Assembly: GCF_040081925.1 (NCBI RefSeq)
Contig: NZ_JBEBMF010000001.1
Location: 806,001-870,000, forward strand
Direction of reading: 5' to 3'
DNA: 64,000 bases
Source of the DNA: Mesorhizobium_K quangtriensis
GTDB lineage: Bacteria; Pseudomonadota; Alphaproteobacteria; Rhizobiales; Rhizobiaceae
The position numbers were made by a program, and so were the translations under genes. This document shows positions 1 to 8,669 of the stretch, piece after piece; positions within the stretch are counted from its first letter, which is position 1, and each line of letters opens with the position of its first letter. The notes beneath the pieces were generated by a model, which ran no database searches, was not told the DNA's origin, and saw only the letters and a list, made by a program, of their open reading frames with translations.

Positions 1-233
1 TCATCGAACATGGAGCGCATGGTCAGCCGGCGCCCGAGGAATTCCGCATCCCAGACCTGTTGTCCCTGAAAGGGTAGAAGGATCGCCGATCCGACGCCGT
101 TCTGGATGCGCAGCGCGGCAACGCCCGAGCGATAGCGGAACGCCGATATGCCGAGCGCGCCACTGGCGGCAAGCGGCCGCTCGCTTTCGCCGAACATGCG
201 TTCGTCAAGGTGGAAGGAAACGGGTTGTGCCAT
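1..233 (-). CDS. Aldose 1-epimerase-like (DUF4432-type) protein, partial
   Basis: This is the N-terminal part (77 codons) of a reverse-strand gene that runs off the window at base 1. The product begins MAQPVSFHLDERMFG and includes a segment GQQVWDAEFLGRRL that resembles the early beta-sandwich strands of DUF4432 sugar mutarotase-like proteins. It starts 9 bases after the stop of the amidohydrolase gene at 243-1727, so it is probably the last or next-to-last gene of that importer operon. If the family call is right it would bind a sugar or sugar-like ligand in the cytoplasm. The catalytic half lies outside the window, so the call is tentative. Confidence 0.5.
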   Translation of the reverse strand, partial: MAQPVSFHLDERMFGESERPLAASGALGISAFRYRSGVAALRIQNGVGSAILLPFQGQQVWDAEFLGRRLTMRSMFD

Positions 234-242
234 GTCGGTTCC

Positions 243-1727
243 TCAGCCCGGCCGCCGCATCCGCGGCACTGCGTTCGCTTCGACAGTGTGTCCCATCCGC
301 GAGAGAAGCGAGCGCGACGCCTTGCGCACCTCGGCGTATATCGCACGCTCGTCCAACTGGGTGAAACGTCCGTCTTCGAGAATCACCCGCCCGTCGATGA
401 TGACCGTATGCACGGACTTGGATCGCGACGCATAGAACAGGTTGCGGATCATGTTGGTGCTCGGCACCATTTCAGGACGGTCGAGGGTGTGGATGACGAT
501 ATCAGCCCGCTTGCCGACTTCCAGCGAGCCGACCTGTTTTTCGAGACCGACAGCGCGCGCGCCGCCGCGTGTCGCCATGTAGAGGCCGTCCTCGGCGATC
601 ATGTAGGTCCGATCCATGTGGACATCACGCGCCGCCATGACGGCGAGGTTCGCCTGACGCCAGAGGTCGAAGTCGTTCGACCAGTTCGGCGAATCCGAGC
701 CGAGTGCGATGCTGGCCCCGCGCCGCCACAGCTCGGCATGTCGGCCATGCAGCGAACTGCCGTGTCCCCACATCATCGACGCGGCCGGCGCCCAGGCTAT
801 GGACGCTCCCCTGTCCAGCAAGGCGTCGCACTCGGCGTCCGTCAAATGGTTGGCGTGGCCGAAGGTGACATTGCGCGACAGGAAGCCGGTTTCATGCAGG
901 TGTACCAGCGGATCCTTGCCGAAACGGTTGCGGTCGGCCTCGGTGTCCGCCGGGCTATAGGATTGATGGATGTTGAGCGTAACCGAGGCGGCATCGGCGC
1001 ACGCCTTCGCCTCCATCATCAGTTCCTCGCTTGCCGTCCCGAGCCCGAGCACTGCGACATGGCCCGTCACCAGTGCATCAGGATCAGAATTTCGCCTGAG
1101 TTCGTTTCCAAGGACCGCAAGCGCTTCGGCCCGCGTCTTGGGCGCGCGCTCCAGAACCGTATGCAGCTTTGCCTGCGCGGCACAGGTCGAGCAACTGTCC
1201 TGCTTGTCGTCGGTCTTGCCCTGCGCGAAACCCTGCGGCTGGTCCCAGATAAAGGGGTCGCCGAGGATTGCCCGCACGCCGACTTCCTTCGCGGCCTTGG
1301 CGGCCATGGCGGGCGTCAGGATGGTTCCGGCTTCCATGAAACACGTGCTGCCGTTGCGCACCATTTCCATGCAGGCGAGCAGCACGGAGAAATACTCCTC
1401 CTCGTCGTTCACCGTGTTGTAGAAATGCCCTTCGAACGTATCGAAGGACTCGCTCTCCACGAGCTGGTCCGGAAGCACGCTGCGGAACAGATGGTAGGAC
1501 GCATGCAGGTGGCATTCGACAAAACCCGGATGAACCGGAGCGCCTAACGCGTCGATGGTCCTTGCAGCGTTGTAGGCTGATGCGATCTCTGCATCGTCAC
1601 CCACTGCCAGGATGCGGCCGTTTTCCCCGACGGCCACCGCGCCGTTTTCGAAGATCGTGCCATTATCATCCATGGTGATGACGTAGCCGTTGAGGATAAG
1701 AAGGCTGGCTTGAAGTTTTGCGTTCAT
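243..1727 (-). CDS. Amidohydrolase, TRZ/ATZ-SAH deaminase-like
   Basis: A 494-residue cytoplasmic metal hydrolase of the cyclic amidohydrolase superfamily. The N-terminal small beta domain is followed by the metal motif HPGFVECHLH (about residues 66-75), a conserved histidine in TFGHANH (about 270) and the metal aspartate in LGSDSPNW (about 330). These match S-adenosylhomocysteine/guanine deaminase and s-triazine hydrolase relatives, which remove amino groups from N-heterocycles. The ATG overlaps the stop of the upstream ATPase gene (ATGA), so it is translationally coupled to the Pot-type importer and probably acts on the imported compound. The exact substrate cannot be read from the sequence. 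The length is normal for the family. Confidence 0.85.
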   Translation of the reverse strand: MNAKLQASLLILNGYVITMDDNGTIFENGAVAVGENGRILAVGDDAEIASAYNAARTIDALGAPVHPGFVECHLHASYHLFRSVLPDQLVESESFDTFEGHFYNTVNDEEEYFSVLLACMEMVRNGSTCFMEAGTILTPAMAAKAAKEVGVRAILGDPFIWDQPQGFAQGKTDDKQDSCSTCAAQAKLHTVLERAPKTRAEALAVLGNELRRNSDPDALVTGHVAVLGLGTASEELMMEAKACADAASVTLNIHQSYSPADTEADRNRFGKDPLVHLHETGFLSRNVTFGHANHLTDAECDALLDRGASIAWAPAASMMWGHGSSLHGRHAELWRRGASIALGSDSPNWSNDFDLWRQANLAVMAARDVHMDRTYMIAEDGLYMATRGGARAVGLEKQVGSLEVGKRADIVIHTLDRPEMVPSTNMIRNLFYASRSKSVHTVIIDGRVILEDGRFTQLDERAIYAEVRKASRSLLSRMGHTVEANAVPRMRRPG

Positions 1728-2794
1728 GTGCCGTCGTCCTCCAGAATGGTGGCAGCGTCCTCGGCCCAGCCGAGCGCGACCGTGTCGCCGACGGCGATGC
1801 CGTCGAACTCGTCGTCGCGTCCTTCCGCCCAGAAGATCGTGTCCGGATCCAGCCGCGTGCCGACCCGGACATTGTTTCCCTGATAGATGATCTCGGTGAC
1901 GAGGCCGCTGACTCGGGCTCCTTCGCCTTGCAGCCGAACGGCTTCGGGACGAACGGACAGCACCATGAGCTGACCCACCCGCAACGGCGATCCGGTTGCG
2001 GGAATTGCATGAGTTCCGCTGCCGGTCTGCAGGAATGTGCGGCCATTTTCCACGCTGGCGACTGTTCCGCGCAGCAGGTTGGTGGCGCCGATGAAATTCG
2101 ACACGAAAACCGACTTCGGCCTTCGATAGATGTCGCGTGGCGTGCCATGCTGGACGATGCGGCCATTGTTCATGATCGCGATGCGATCGGACATGACCAG
2201 CGCTTCCGTCTGGTCGTGAGTGACGAAGACGAAGGTGGCGCCGAGCCGCTTCTGGATGGCGCGCAATTCTAGCTGCATCTGCTGGCGAAGCTTGAGGTCG
2301 AGCGCCGAGAGCGGCTCGTCGAGCAGCAGAACCTGTGGTTCGCTGGCGAGCGCGCGAGCCAGCGCCACGCGCTGCGCCTGGCCGCCGCTCAACTGGTCCG
2401 GTTCGCGGTCGCCGAACCCTTCCAGCCGGACGAGCGCCAGCATCTCGTCAACCCGGTCGTTGATGCGCGTCCGTTCCCAGCCCTTGACCTTCAGCCCGTA
2501 GCCAACATTCTCGCGGACGGTCATGTGCGGGAACAGTGCGCCGCGCTGGAAGACGAGATTGGTGGGTCTTCTCTCCGGCGGCAGGTTGGTCACGTCCTCG
2601 CCGTGGATGCGCACGCGTCCTTCACTCGGGCTTTCGAAGCCTGCGATGATGCGCAGCAGGGTGGACTTGCCGCAGCCGCTTGCTCCCAGCAGCGAGACGA
2701 ACTCGCCTGCGCCGACCTCGAAGTCAACGCGCTCCAGCGCGGTCGTTGCGCCGAACAGCTTGCGCACCCCGATGATTTCAACTGCTGCCGTCAC
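1724..2794 (-). CDS. Spermidine/putrescine-type ABC importer ATPase (PotA-like), set A
   Basis: ATP-binding subunit of 356 residues. Walker A GASGCGKST lies at about 37-45, the Q-loop in VFQRGALFPHM at 81-91, the signature LSGGQAQRVALARAL at 135-149, Walker B LLLDEP at 156-161 and the switch histidine in VTHDQTEAL at 193. A C-terminal TOBE-like regulatory region follows after residue 240. The gene begins with GTG and overlaps the upstream permease stop by 4 bases. With genes 2791-5679 it forms a complete PotDBCA-type importer; the ATPase powers uptake of a polyamine or other cationic amine. Calling it potA in the strict sense is not justified because three such systems occur in this window. 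Confidence 0.93.
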   Translation of the reverse strand: MTAAVEIIGVRKLFGATTALERVDFEVGAGEFVSLLGASGCGKSTLLRIIAGFESPSEGRVRIHGEDVTNLPPERRPTNLVFQRGALFPHMTVRENVGYGLKVKGWERTRINDRVDEMLALVRLEGFGDREPDQLSGGQAQRVALARALASEPQVLLLDEPLSALDLKLRQQMQLELRAIQKRLGATFVFVTHDQTEALVMSDRIAIMNNGRIVQHGTPRDIYRRPKSVFVSNFIGATNLLRGTVASVENGRTFLQTGSGTHAIPATGSPLRVGQLMVLSVRPEAVRLQGEGARVSGLVTEIIYQGNNVRVGTRLDPDTIFWAEGRDDEFDGIAVGDTVALGWAEDAATILEDDGT

Positions 2795-3573
2795 TTGACC
2801 TTCTTCCGATTGATGATGTTGGAGGCGATGACGAGGCAGACGAGAACCGAAAGCAACACCGTCGCGATGGCGTTGATCGAGGGATCGATTCCGCGACGCA
2901 TCAGGCCCCAGACCAGCACGGGCACCGTCTGCTGGTTACCCACGTTGAACCAGGTGACCACGAACTCGTCGAGCGACAGCGCCGCCGCCAGCATCGCCGC
3001 GCCGATCACGGACGGGCGGATCAGCGGGAGGGTGATGTCCCTGAAGGCACGCGATGGGGTGGCTCCAAGGTCGCGTGCGGCTTCCAGAACGCTGAAGTCG
3101 AACGTCTCCAGCCGCGCGTTCATGGTGAGAACCACGAAGGGCAGACTGACCAGCACATGGCCGATCGCAGCGTTGAGCAGGCCCTGCTGCATGCCGACGC
3201 CTCGGAAGAAGACCGCAAGCGCGATGCCGATGACAAGCAGCGGGACGATGGCCGGCATGAGGCTTGCGGTCAGCAGTGTCGCCTGCACCCGTGCTCGCTT
3301 CAGGGTGACGAGCCAGAAGGCGAAGGCCGCGCCCATCGCGCCAGAAAGCACGGCGGAGATGATAGCGAGGATCAGGCTGTTGCGCAGCGCGGTCGAGATC
3401 AGCGGGTTGGCGAAGGCGTTCGCATACCAGGCCAGCGTCAGCCCCTCAATGGGCATGCTCAGCCGCGGCGAGGTCGTGAACGAGAAAATCACGATGACGG
3501 CGATCGGCGCGTAAAGATAGGCGACCACGAGGGAGACGAAGGCCGCCGGCAGGATTTTGCGCAAGGCTACCAT
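2791..3573 (-). CDS. ABC importer permease, PotC-like, set A
   Basis: Inner-membrane permease of 260 residues with six hydrophobic segments. The cytoplasmic coupling (EAA) loop is visible as EAARDLGATPSRAF at residues 164-177, followed by LPLIRPSV, as in PotC-type subunits. It overlaps the upstream PotB-like gene by 7 bases and the downstream ATPase gene by 4 bases. With the partner permease it would form the translocation channel for the amine brought by the binding protein at 4516-5679. The family is clear; the substrate is inferred only from the general Pot class. Confidence 0.92.
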   Translation of the reverse strand: MVALRKILPAAFVSLVVAYLYAPIAVIVIFSFTTSPRLSMPIEGLTLAWYANAFANPLISTALRNSLILAIISAVLSGAMGAAFAFWLVTLKRARVQATLLTASLMPAIVPLLVIGIALAVFFRGVGMQQGLLNAAIGHVLVSLPFVVLTMNARLETFDFSVLEAARDLGATPSRAFRDITLPLIRPSVIGAAMLAAALSLDEFVVTWFNVGNQQTVPVLVWGLMRRGIDPSINAIATVLLSVLVCLVIASNIINRKKVK

Positions 3574-4439
3574 CGCGTGATCAACCGGATGAGGCGCATC
3601 ACCGCGAGATAGGCGAGGAGCATGACGGCAACGACGACGAAAGCCATGCCCGCACCCAACGGCCAGTTCGAACCGATGCCGCGGAACTGGTCGGCGACGA
3701 TGTTCCCGATGAGCATGCTCTGCGAACCACCGACCAGCGCCGGCGTCACGAAGTCACCTGCCGAAAGCAGGAAGGCAAAGGCGAAGGCTGTGCGGAGGCC
3801 GGGGATCACCATGGGCACCAGCACCGTGCGCAATGTGTGCAGCTTGCCGGCCCCAAGGTCGCGCGCGGCCTCAATGTAATCGCGCGATACGTTGAGCATC
3901 GCCGAGTAGAGCGGCAGGACCGCAAGCGGCAGCAGAAGGCCGCTCAGCGTGATCACCACGGCGATGTTGCTGTAGATCAGGAACTCGAGCGGCTCTTCGA
4001 TGATACCGAGCCATTGCAGTGTCGAATTCAGCAATCCCTGTTTTCCCAGAATGGTGCGCCAGGCGTAGATGCGTACGAGATAGCCGCTGAAAAGCGATAG
4101 CAGGATGATCTGCAGGATCAGCTGGCCGCGGCGCTCGAAGACGAAACGCATGACATAGGAAATTGCGAAGGCGATCGGCACGACGATCAGGGCCGTCGTG
4201 AAGGCCACACCGATGGTGCGCAGCATGAGCGCGCGATAGAGCGGCGATGTGAAGATCTTGTGGTAGTTCTCGAGCGTGAAATCGGGGATCAGCTCGAACC
4301 CCTTCGCGCGCCAGAAGCTGAGGACGAGCAGGCACAGCATGGGAATGGCGAAGAACACCACATAGAAGATGCCCACGGGAAGCATCGCGTACAGGCCGCG
4401 CCGGCTGGAAGCAGACAATGCTGTAGACGCGCTCGACAT
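3567..4439 (-). CDS. ABC importer permease, PotB-like, set A
   Basis: Inner-membrane permease of 290 residues. An N-terminal membrane segment (about 20-42) is followed by the usual PotB periplasmic loop, then five more hydrophobic segments and the coupling loop EAARDLGAGKLHTL at about 190-203. The ATG at 4439 begins 76 bases after the binding-protein stop, with a strong stem-loop in the gap (4476-4504). It overlaps the PotC-like gene by 7 bases, showing a single transcript. It forms the heterodimeric channel with the PotC-like subunit. Confidence 0.92.
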   Translation of the reverse strand: MSSASTALSASSRRGLYAMLPVGIFYVVFFAIPMLCLLVLSFWRAKGFELIPDFTLENYHKIFTSPLYRALMLRTIGVAFTTALIVVPIAFAISYVMRFVFERRGQLILQIILLSLFSGYLVRIYAWRTILGKQGLLNSTLQWLGIIEEPLEFLIYSNIAVVITLSGLLLPLAVLPLYSAMLNVSRDYIEAARDLGAGKLHTLRTVLVPMVIPGLRTAFAFAFLLSAGDFVTPALVGGSQSMLIGNIVADQFRGIGSNWPLGAGMAFVVVAVMLLAYLAVMRLIRLITRW

Positions 4440-4475
4440 TGCACCGTCAGGCCCATGAATTACGACTGATGATAA

Positions 4476-4504
4476 GCGGCAGGCAGATTTAATCTACCTG
4501 CCGC
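4476..4504 (-). promoter_or_regulatory. Intercistronic stem-loop after binding-protein gene, set A
   Basis: The 29 bases form a nearly perfect palindrome: 14-base arms GCGGCAGGCAGATT and AATCTACCTGCCGC around one central base, with one mismatch. It lies 11 bases past the stop of the PotD-like gene and before the PotB-like start. There is no T-run. Such hairpins typically stabilise the upstream binding-protein mRNA and reduce downstream read-through; that role is inferred here. Confidence 0.7.
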
Positions 4505-4515
4505 GAAGGCTGGGG

Positions 4516-5679
4516 TCAGGAGGCCTTGAAGGTCTGCCATGCCTCGACCCACGCCGGCGCGCCGACGACGTCGCCATCCGGCTCCTGTGGGGGAACGACG
4601 GTCTGCGTGCCGAGAATTCCGCCGCCGGGCTGGCGGACGTTCTCGTACGGGAACATCGAGCGGATGTTCTCCGGCATGAGGTCGTAGGCCGCCTCGACTG
4701 TGCAGCCGGACGCGAGTTCGGCAGCAAGCGCCGCGTTCGATTCCGGCTTGGTCATGAAGTCGATGAAGCCGTAGGCGTTGTCGAGGTTGGGCGCGTCCAC
4801 GGCGATCGCGTAGGAATCCGACCAGTAGAACGTGCCGTCGACGGACGGCGAGCCGACGACGAGATCGACGCCCTTGTCCTTGGCGATCATGACCTGATAG
4901 GCCCAGCCGCCGACCCCGATGGAAGCATCGCCTCGCACGAGCACGTCGGCCATGTCGCCATGCGACGCTCCCACGGTGACGACGTTCGGCTTGACCTTCA
5001 GCATCGCGTCCAGCACCTGCTGAAGCTGGGCGGCCGTGAGCCGGCTCGGCTCGGGCATTTCGAGCGACGTCGCCCAGAGCCAGATGTTGCCGAACGGATC
5101 GTCGAGCAACACAAGTTCGCCCTTGAATTTGGGATCGGCGAAATCGGTGTATTTCGGCGGCATGGCGTCCCACTTCTTGGGATTGTAGACGCAAGGCTCG
5201 TCACCCCAGATGATCGGAATGCCATAGGTCTTGCCGTCACGTACCAGCCATGGCGCATCCTTGAACGCCGGGAAGAGGCCGCCAGCAGTTGGAATGCGGC
5301 TGAGGTCGAGCGGCTGGAAAAGCTCCGTTCCCGCGTTCAGGATGGCTGCCTGGAAATCCTTGTTTGGCGTCAGGATATCCATCGAGCCGCGGCCGCCGGT
5401 GTTCAGCCGTGTAAGGGCCTCGTCGGCAGCGGACTGGAAGGAGGCGTTCATCTTGATGTTGTTGGCCTCCAGGAACGGCTTGGCGACATTGCCGCCATGC
5501 TCGCCGTCCCAGCCGAGGAAGTTCAGTTCACCGCCCAGCTTGCCGTCGGCGGCGAAGGCATGCGTTCCCGCGCCGAGGACCGTCAGGGCTGAGAGGCCGG
5601 CGGCGCCCTGCAGGAAGCGTCGGCGGCTGACATCGGCATTGAGCTTTGCGTCGAGAAAGGTCTTCAGTCTGTCGTCCAC
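4516..5679 (-). CDS. Periplasmic amine-binding protein (PotD-like), set A
   Basis: Extracellular solute-binding protein of about 387 residues. The N-terminus carries a twin-arginine-like signal (SRRRFLQGAAGLSALTVLG) ending near AFA|ADG, so export may be by Tat. The mature part shows PotD-type strands such as ELNFLGWDGEHGG and GIPIIWGDEPCVYNP. I chose the GTG at 5679 because GGAG stands 7 bases upstream; the longer frame would start with TTG at 5694 without such a site. It is the first gene of the importer operon, divergent from the IclR gene at 5777, and would set substrate specificity. Its ligand is unknown. Confidence 0.9.
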   Translation of the reverse strand: MDDRLKTFLDAKLNADVSRRRFLQGAAGLSALTVLGAGTHAFAADGKLGGELNFLGWDGEHGGNVAKPFLEANNIKMNASFQSAADEALTRLNTGGRGSMDILTPNKDFQAAILNAGTELFQPLDLSRIPTAGGLFPAFKDAPWLVRDGKTYGIPIIWGDEPCVYNPKKWDAMPPKYTDFADPKFKGELVLLDDPFGNIWLWATSLEMPEPSRLTAAQLQQVLDAMLKVKPNVVTVGASHGDMADVLVRGDASIGVGGWAYQVMIAKDKGVDLVVGSPSVDGTFYWSDSYAIAVDAPNLDNAYGFIDFMTKPESNAALAAELASGCTVEAAYDLMPENIRSMFPYENVRQPGGGILGTQTVVPPQEPDGDVVGAPAWVEAWQTFKAS

Positions 5680-5729
5680 GATCGTTCTCCACAAATCGGC
5701 ACGCGTCCAAAGAGGTGCCTTGTTCCCCT

Positions 5730-5749
5730 GTGCTGATATCCTTCAGCAC
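5730..5749. promoter_or_regulatory. Candidate IclR operator, 20-bp palindrome
   Basis: Perfect inverted repeat GTGCTGA-TATCCT-TCAGCAC in the space between the divergent PotD-like gene (start 5679) and the IclR gene (start 5777). Its position, symmetry and length fit a dimeric IclR-family site controlling both directions. No binding data exist for it here, so this is inference from sequence. Confidence 0.65.
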
Positions 5750-5776
5750 TGATTGCGATTAAGGGTGGTTTCGCAT

Positions 5777-6580
5777 ATGAAGTCAAGTACCGCTGATGAA
5801 ACTAACGATGTGACGATGACCAACGAAGATCGCGCCGCCTATTCCGCCCCAGCGCTGGAAAAGGGGCTGGATATCCTTGAAGCGCTGGCTGTATCGCCGG
5901 AGCCGATGACGGCCAGGCAGATTGCTGAACAGCTTGGGCGTTCGAAGAACGAGATCTTCCGCATGGTCTATGTGCTGGTGGAGCGCGGCTACCTTCACCG
6001 CGACCCTGCGACCGACCGTCTGTCGCTCAGCAACCGCCTGTTCGAACTCGGCATGCGCACGCCAAGGTCGAGGACTTTGGTCGAGGTGGCGCTGCCGGCG
6101 ATGGAGCGTTTCGCCAATGCCATCGGTCACGCCACGCATCTCGTGGTGGTGTCGCGCGGACAGACCGTGGTGATCGCCAACGTCGCGCCGCCCTGGACCG
6201 CATTCAACTTCTTCCTGCAGCCGGGTTACGGCAACGCCGCGACGGAGGCGATATCGGGCCAGACCATTATCGCGTTCCAGCCTGAAGAGAAGCGCAAGGC
6301 GATGATCGAGGAAAGTCTGGCGCTGCTAGGCGGCAAGTCGTCCTTTGCCCGACTGGACGAGGAGATAGATGCGATTGCGAAGGCGGGTTCCGTGGTTGCG
6401 CCGAGCCATTTCCTCGTCGGCGTGATCGATATCTGCGCCCCCATTCTCGACAAGTCGGGGCGCGCGATCGCGAGCGTGGTGGTCCCATGCATCCAGCATC
6501 GCGAGCGCACGGAGGACTACGAGCAGATCAGGGCGGCGCTCGTCGAAATATGCGCGGAGATATCGGCGGGACTGGGGTAA
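5777..6580 (+). CDS. IclR-family transcriptional regulator
   Basis: About 267 residues with an N-terminal winged helix-turn-helix (from ALEKGLDILEAL through RQIAEQLGRSKNEIFRMVYVLVERGYL, about 27-78) and a C-terminal IclR ligand-binding domain. I place the start at ATG 5777 because AGGGTGG lies about 9 bases before it; an in-frame TTG at 5753 lacks a ribosome site, and ATG 5816 is a further option. It is divergent from the set A importer and separated by a 20-bp palindrome, so it probably represses or activates that operon in response to the imported compound or a breakdown product. Confidence 0.9.
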   Translation: MKSSTADETNDVTMTNEDRAAYSAPALEKGLDILEALAVSPEPMTARQIAEQLGRSKNEIFRMVYVLVERGYLHRDPATDRLSLSNRLFELGMRTPRSRTLVEVALPAMERFANAIGHATHLVVVSRGQTVVIANVAPPWTAFNFFLQPGYGNAATEAISGQTIIAFQPEEKRKAMIEESLALLGGKSSFARLDEEIDAIAKAGSVVAPSHFLVGVIDICAPILDKSGRAIASVVVPCIQHRERTEDYEQIRAALVEICAEISAGLG

Positions 6581-6629
6581 GGTTCCTCGCCCCTACGAAG
6601 CGGTGGAGAGGGGGGGCGTGGCCGGACTC

Positions 6630-6681
6630 AACCTCCCCCTTGAGCGGAGGTCGGCCGGATGCAGTCCGGCCGGGTGGGGTT
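6630..6681. repeat. Mosaic palindromic repeat unit
   Basis: The core is a perfect 8-bp stem, CGGCCGGA / TCCGGCCG, at 6652-6672 with a 5-base loop. It is flanked by AACCTCCCC on one side and GGTGGGGTT on the other, which extend the pairing imperfectly. The layout resembles the short mosaic palindromes scattered between genes in Mesorhizobium-like genomes; that kinship is from memory of the pattern and would need a genome search. Confidence 0.55.
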
Positions 6682-6846
6682 GCCTCGGTGCGCACCAGGT
6701 TCCCGTGAGGATGCGACGAAGTATGCGAGAGGTCTGGACCACGTGAATCCAGTTGCGAAGGAAAAATCGAAAAGCGAGCGATTTCAGTTCGCTGCGTTTC
6801 CAGTTGCGAAAAACTATCCACGCCTAGCGCTGTGGCTCATCCCCTC

Positions 6847-6882
6847 CGTCATTCCGGGTCCGCTGCCCGTCCCGGGATGACG
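6847..6882. repeat. REP-like inverted repeat / bidirectional terminator candidate
   Basis: Arms CGTCATTCCGGG (6847-6858) and CCCGGGATGACG (6871-6882) pair over 12 positions with one G-T pair around a 12-base loop. The element lies between two converging genes, where it could end transcription from both sides, although no T-run follows. Its form is also that of a dispersed repeat. Confidence 0.6.
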
Positions 6883-6909
6883 AAGCCACCTTTTATCCTC
6901 AACCGGAGC

Positions 6910-7968
6910 TCAGGCTAGGACGGTGCCGACGGCGCCAGGGCGCAGGCGGATGTTTGCGATGTCGCCGGGCATGAAAGAGACCCCATCGCCGCGACGCGGG
7001 ACGTCGATGACGATTTCGGCGCTTCCGAGCAGAGCATGCAGGCGCAGCAGGCGACCGTGGAAGACGACGCTGGATATTGTGGCCGGGGCCGTGTCCGAGC
7101 CCGCCTGCGGTTCGACCTCCAGGTCCTCAGGACGGATTCCGACGGTGATGGAACCCGGGGGCATTTCGCTGCCAGGGATCGCCACTGGAAGGCCCTCTGC
7201 GACCATGGTCGGAGGATCGCCTTGCAGGCGCGCCTGCAGGATGTTCATGGTGCCGATGAAGCCGGCGACGAAGCGGGTCGCGGGACGGTCGTAAAGCTCG
7301 GGCGGCGAGGCGACCTGTTCGATGCGGCCCTTGTGCATGACGACGATGCGGTCGGAGATCGACAGCGCCTCGGTCTGGTCGTGGGTGACCATGACGAAGG
7401 TGGTCCCGAGGCGCGCCTGCAGGCTTTTCAGTTCGACCTGCATCTGTTCGCGTAGATGGGCGTCGAGCGCCGAAAGCGGCTCGTCCAGCAGCAGAATGCG
7501 CGGCTCGCAGACGATCGCCCGCGCCAGCGCGACGCGCTGCCGCTGGCCGCCGGACAGTTCGGAAACTCTGGCGCTGATTTTTTCCGCCAGCCCGACAAGG
7601 TCGAGCGCGTCGCGAACGCGTTTTGAGCGCGCGGCGGCGTCGATCTTGCGGAGCGACAGCCCGAAGCCGACGTTTTCGGCGACATCCATGTGCGGGAATA
7701 GCGCGTAGTCCTGGAAGACGGTGTTGACCGGGCGGTCGTGGGGGCGCAGCGCCGTGATGTCGCGGCCGTCCAGCATGACGCGTCCTTCGGTCGGGGCCTC
7801 GAAGCCCGCGATGACGCGCAGGCTGGTCGTCTTGCCGCAACCGGAGGGGCCGAGCAGGCTGACGAACTCGCCGGGGAAGATGTCCATGTCGACGGCATCG
7901 AGCCCGACCACGCCGCCCGGAAAGCGCTTGCTGAGGTTCTGGAGTTTCAGGAGCGGTTCAGGCGCCAT
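6910..7968 (-). CDS. Spermidine/putrescine-type ABC importer ATPase (PotA-like), set B
   Basis: ATPase of about 352 residues. Walker A GPSGCGKTT is at about 40-48, the Q-loop in VFQDYALFPHM near 85-94, the signature LSGGQRQRVALARAI at 138-152, Walker B LLLDEP near 159-164 and the switch histidine at 196, followed by a TOBE-type C-terminal domain. I chose the ATG at 7968 because GGAGG stands 6 bases upstream; the open frame extends 20 codons further back but that part looks non-native. It overlaps the end of the XRE-cupin gene by 11 bases and completes the set B importer. Confidence 0.92.
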   Translation of the reverse strand: MAPEPLLKLQNLSKRFPGGVVGLDAVDMDIFPGEFVSLLGPSGCGKTTSLRVIAGFEAPTEGRVMLDGRDITALRPHDRPVNTVFQDYALFPHMDVAENVGFGLSLRKIDAAARSKRVRDALDLVGLAEKISARVSELSGGQRQRVALARAIVCEPRILLLDEPLSALDAHLREQMQVELKSLQARLGTTFVMVTHDQTEALSISDRIVVMHKGRIEQVASPPELYDRPATRFVAGFIGTMNILQARLQGDPPTMVAEGLPVAIPGSEMPPGSITVGIRPEDLEVEPQAGSDTAPATISSVVFHGRLLRLHALLGSAEIVIDVPRRGDGVSFMPGDIANIRLRPGAVGTVLA

Positions 7969-8590
7969 CGCGCGCCTCCGACGGCCGGGTGGTGTTGACC
8001 CACAGGATCGTGCAGCGCTCGGCTCCATCGTTGCGGAACTCGTGCGGCAGCGTGCTCTTGAAGGCGAAGCTGTCGCCGGCCTTCAGTGTGTAGCGCGCGG
8101 TGTCGATCGTCAGTTCGACGACGCCCGACAGCACGCAGCCGAATTCGTGACCTGCATGCGAATAGGCCTCCGCCGTGCCGCCTCCGGGTTCGACGACGAC
8201 CATGAGGCCGGTGAGTGCGGCGCCGGGCGGCGAGAGAAGCTGCTTGGCGATCCCCTCCGAATGGACAGGCACGGACTTGCGCGCGCTTGCCCGCACGCAG
8301 AAGAGATCGCTGGCCTCGTCGTTCTCCGCAACCAGCGCGGAAGGCTCGACCTCGAGTGCGGCCGCCAACGGCCAGATGACGCGCACACGCAGCGAGGACA
8401 TGCCGCGCTCGATCTGGCTGAGCGCGCCGATCGAAATGCCCGCCCGCGCGGCGAGCTCTGCAAGCGAAAGGCCTCTTTCCAGCCTGAGCGCCCGCACCCG
8501 CCGCCCGACAAGCAGGTCGGCATGATGGGTGTCCTTCGCGCCATCTGCGGCGAGGGCGTCACGGACGTTGGCCACGTCTTCAGTCGTCAT
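7958..8590 (-). CDS. XRE-family regulator with cupin sensor domain (PuuR-like)
   Basis: 210 residues. An XRE helix-turn-helix (VRALRLERGLSLAELAARAG through GALSQIERG, about 32-64) is joined to a C-terminal cupin (about 125-200, with SHAGHEFGCVLSG and LPHEFRN carrying metal-binding histidines). PuuR and related proteins of this build control polyamine or amino-acid catabolic genes by sensing small ligands in the cupin. The gene lies inside the set B importer operon, between the binding protein and the ATPase, and overlaps the ATPase gene by 11 bases. The two 14-bp palindromes at 11510 and 12855 are natural candidates for its targets. Confidence 0.88.
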   Translation of the reverse strand: MTTEDVANVRDALAADGAKDTHHADLLVGRRVRALRLERGLSLAELAARAGISIGALSQIERGMSSLRVRVIWPLAAALEVEPSALVAENDEASDLFCVRASARKSVPVHSEGIAKQLLSPPGAALTGLMVVVEPGGGTAEAYSHAGHEFGCVLSGVVELTIDTARYTLKAGDSFAFKSTLPHEFRNDGAERCTILWVNTTRPSEARDGA

Positions 8591-8624
8591 TGGGTATCCG
8601 GAGCGGGTTTGCAGTAGCAGTTCT

Positions 8625-8655
8625 CAGCCTCCCGACGCCATGTGCCGGGAGGCTG
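8625..8655 (-). promoter_or_regulatory. Intercistronic stem-loop after binding-protein gene, set B
   Basis: Perfect 10-bp arms CAGCCTCCCG and CGGGAGGCTG around an 11-base loop, starting 14 bases beyond the stop of the PotD-like gene at 8670. Like the hairpins at 4476 and 57381 it probably limits read-through or protects the binding-protein message. Confidence 0.7.
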
Positions 8656-8669
8656 CACAGGTTTGGCGA

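Larger units (their letters stand above)
6581..6909. other. Intergenic region with two palindromic elements, no gene
   Basis: This gap separates the convergent IclR gene and the set B ATPase gene. Short open frames cross it but none has a ribosome site or a recognisable product. What it does contain are two palindromes (6630-6681 and 6847-6882), listed separately. Confidence 0.7.

Noticed and set aside
210..1547. Long plus-strand open frame (445 codons) opposite the first amidohydrolase gene
   Set aside because: No family features, arginine- and histidine-rich as expected from the reverse of a GC-rich gene, while the opposite strand has a clear conserved enzyme.
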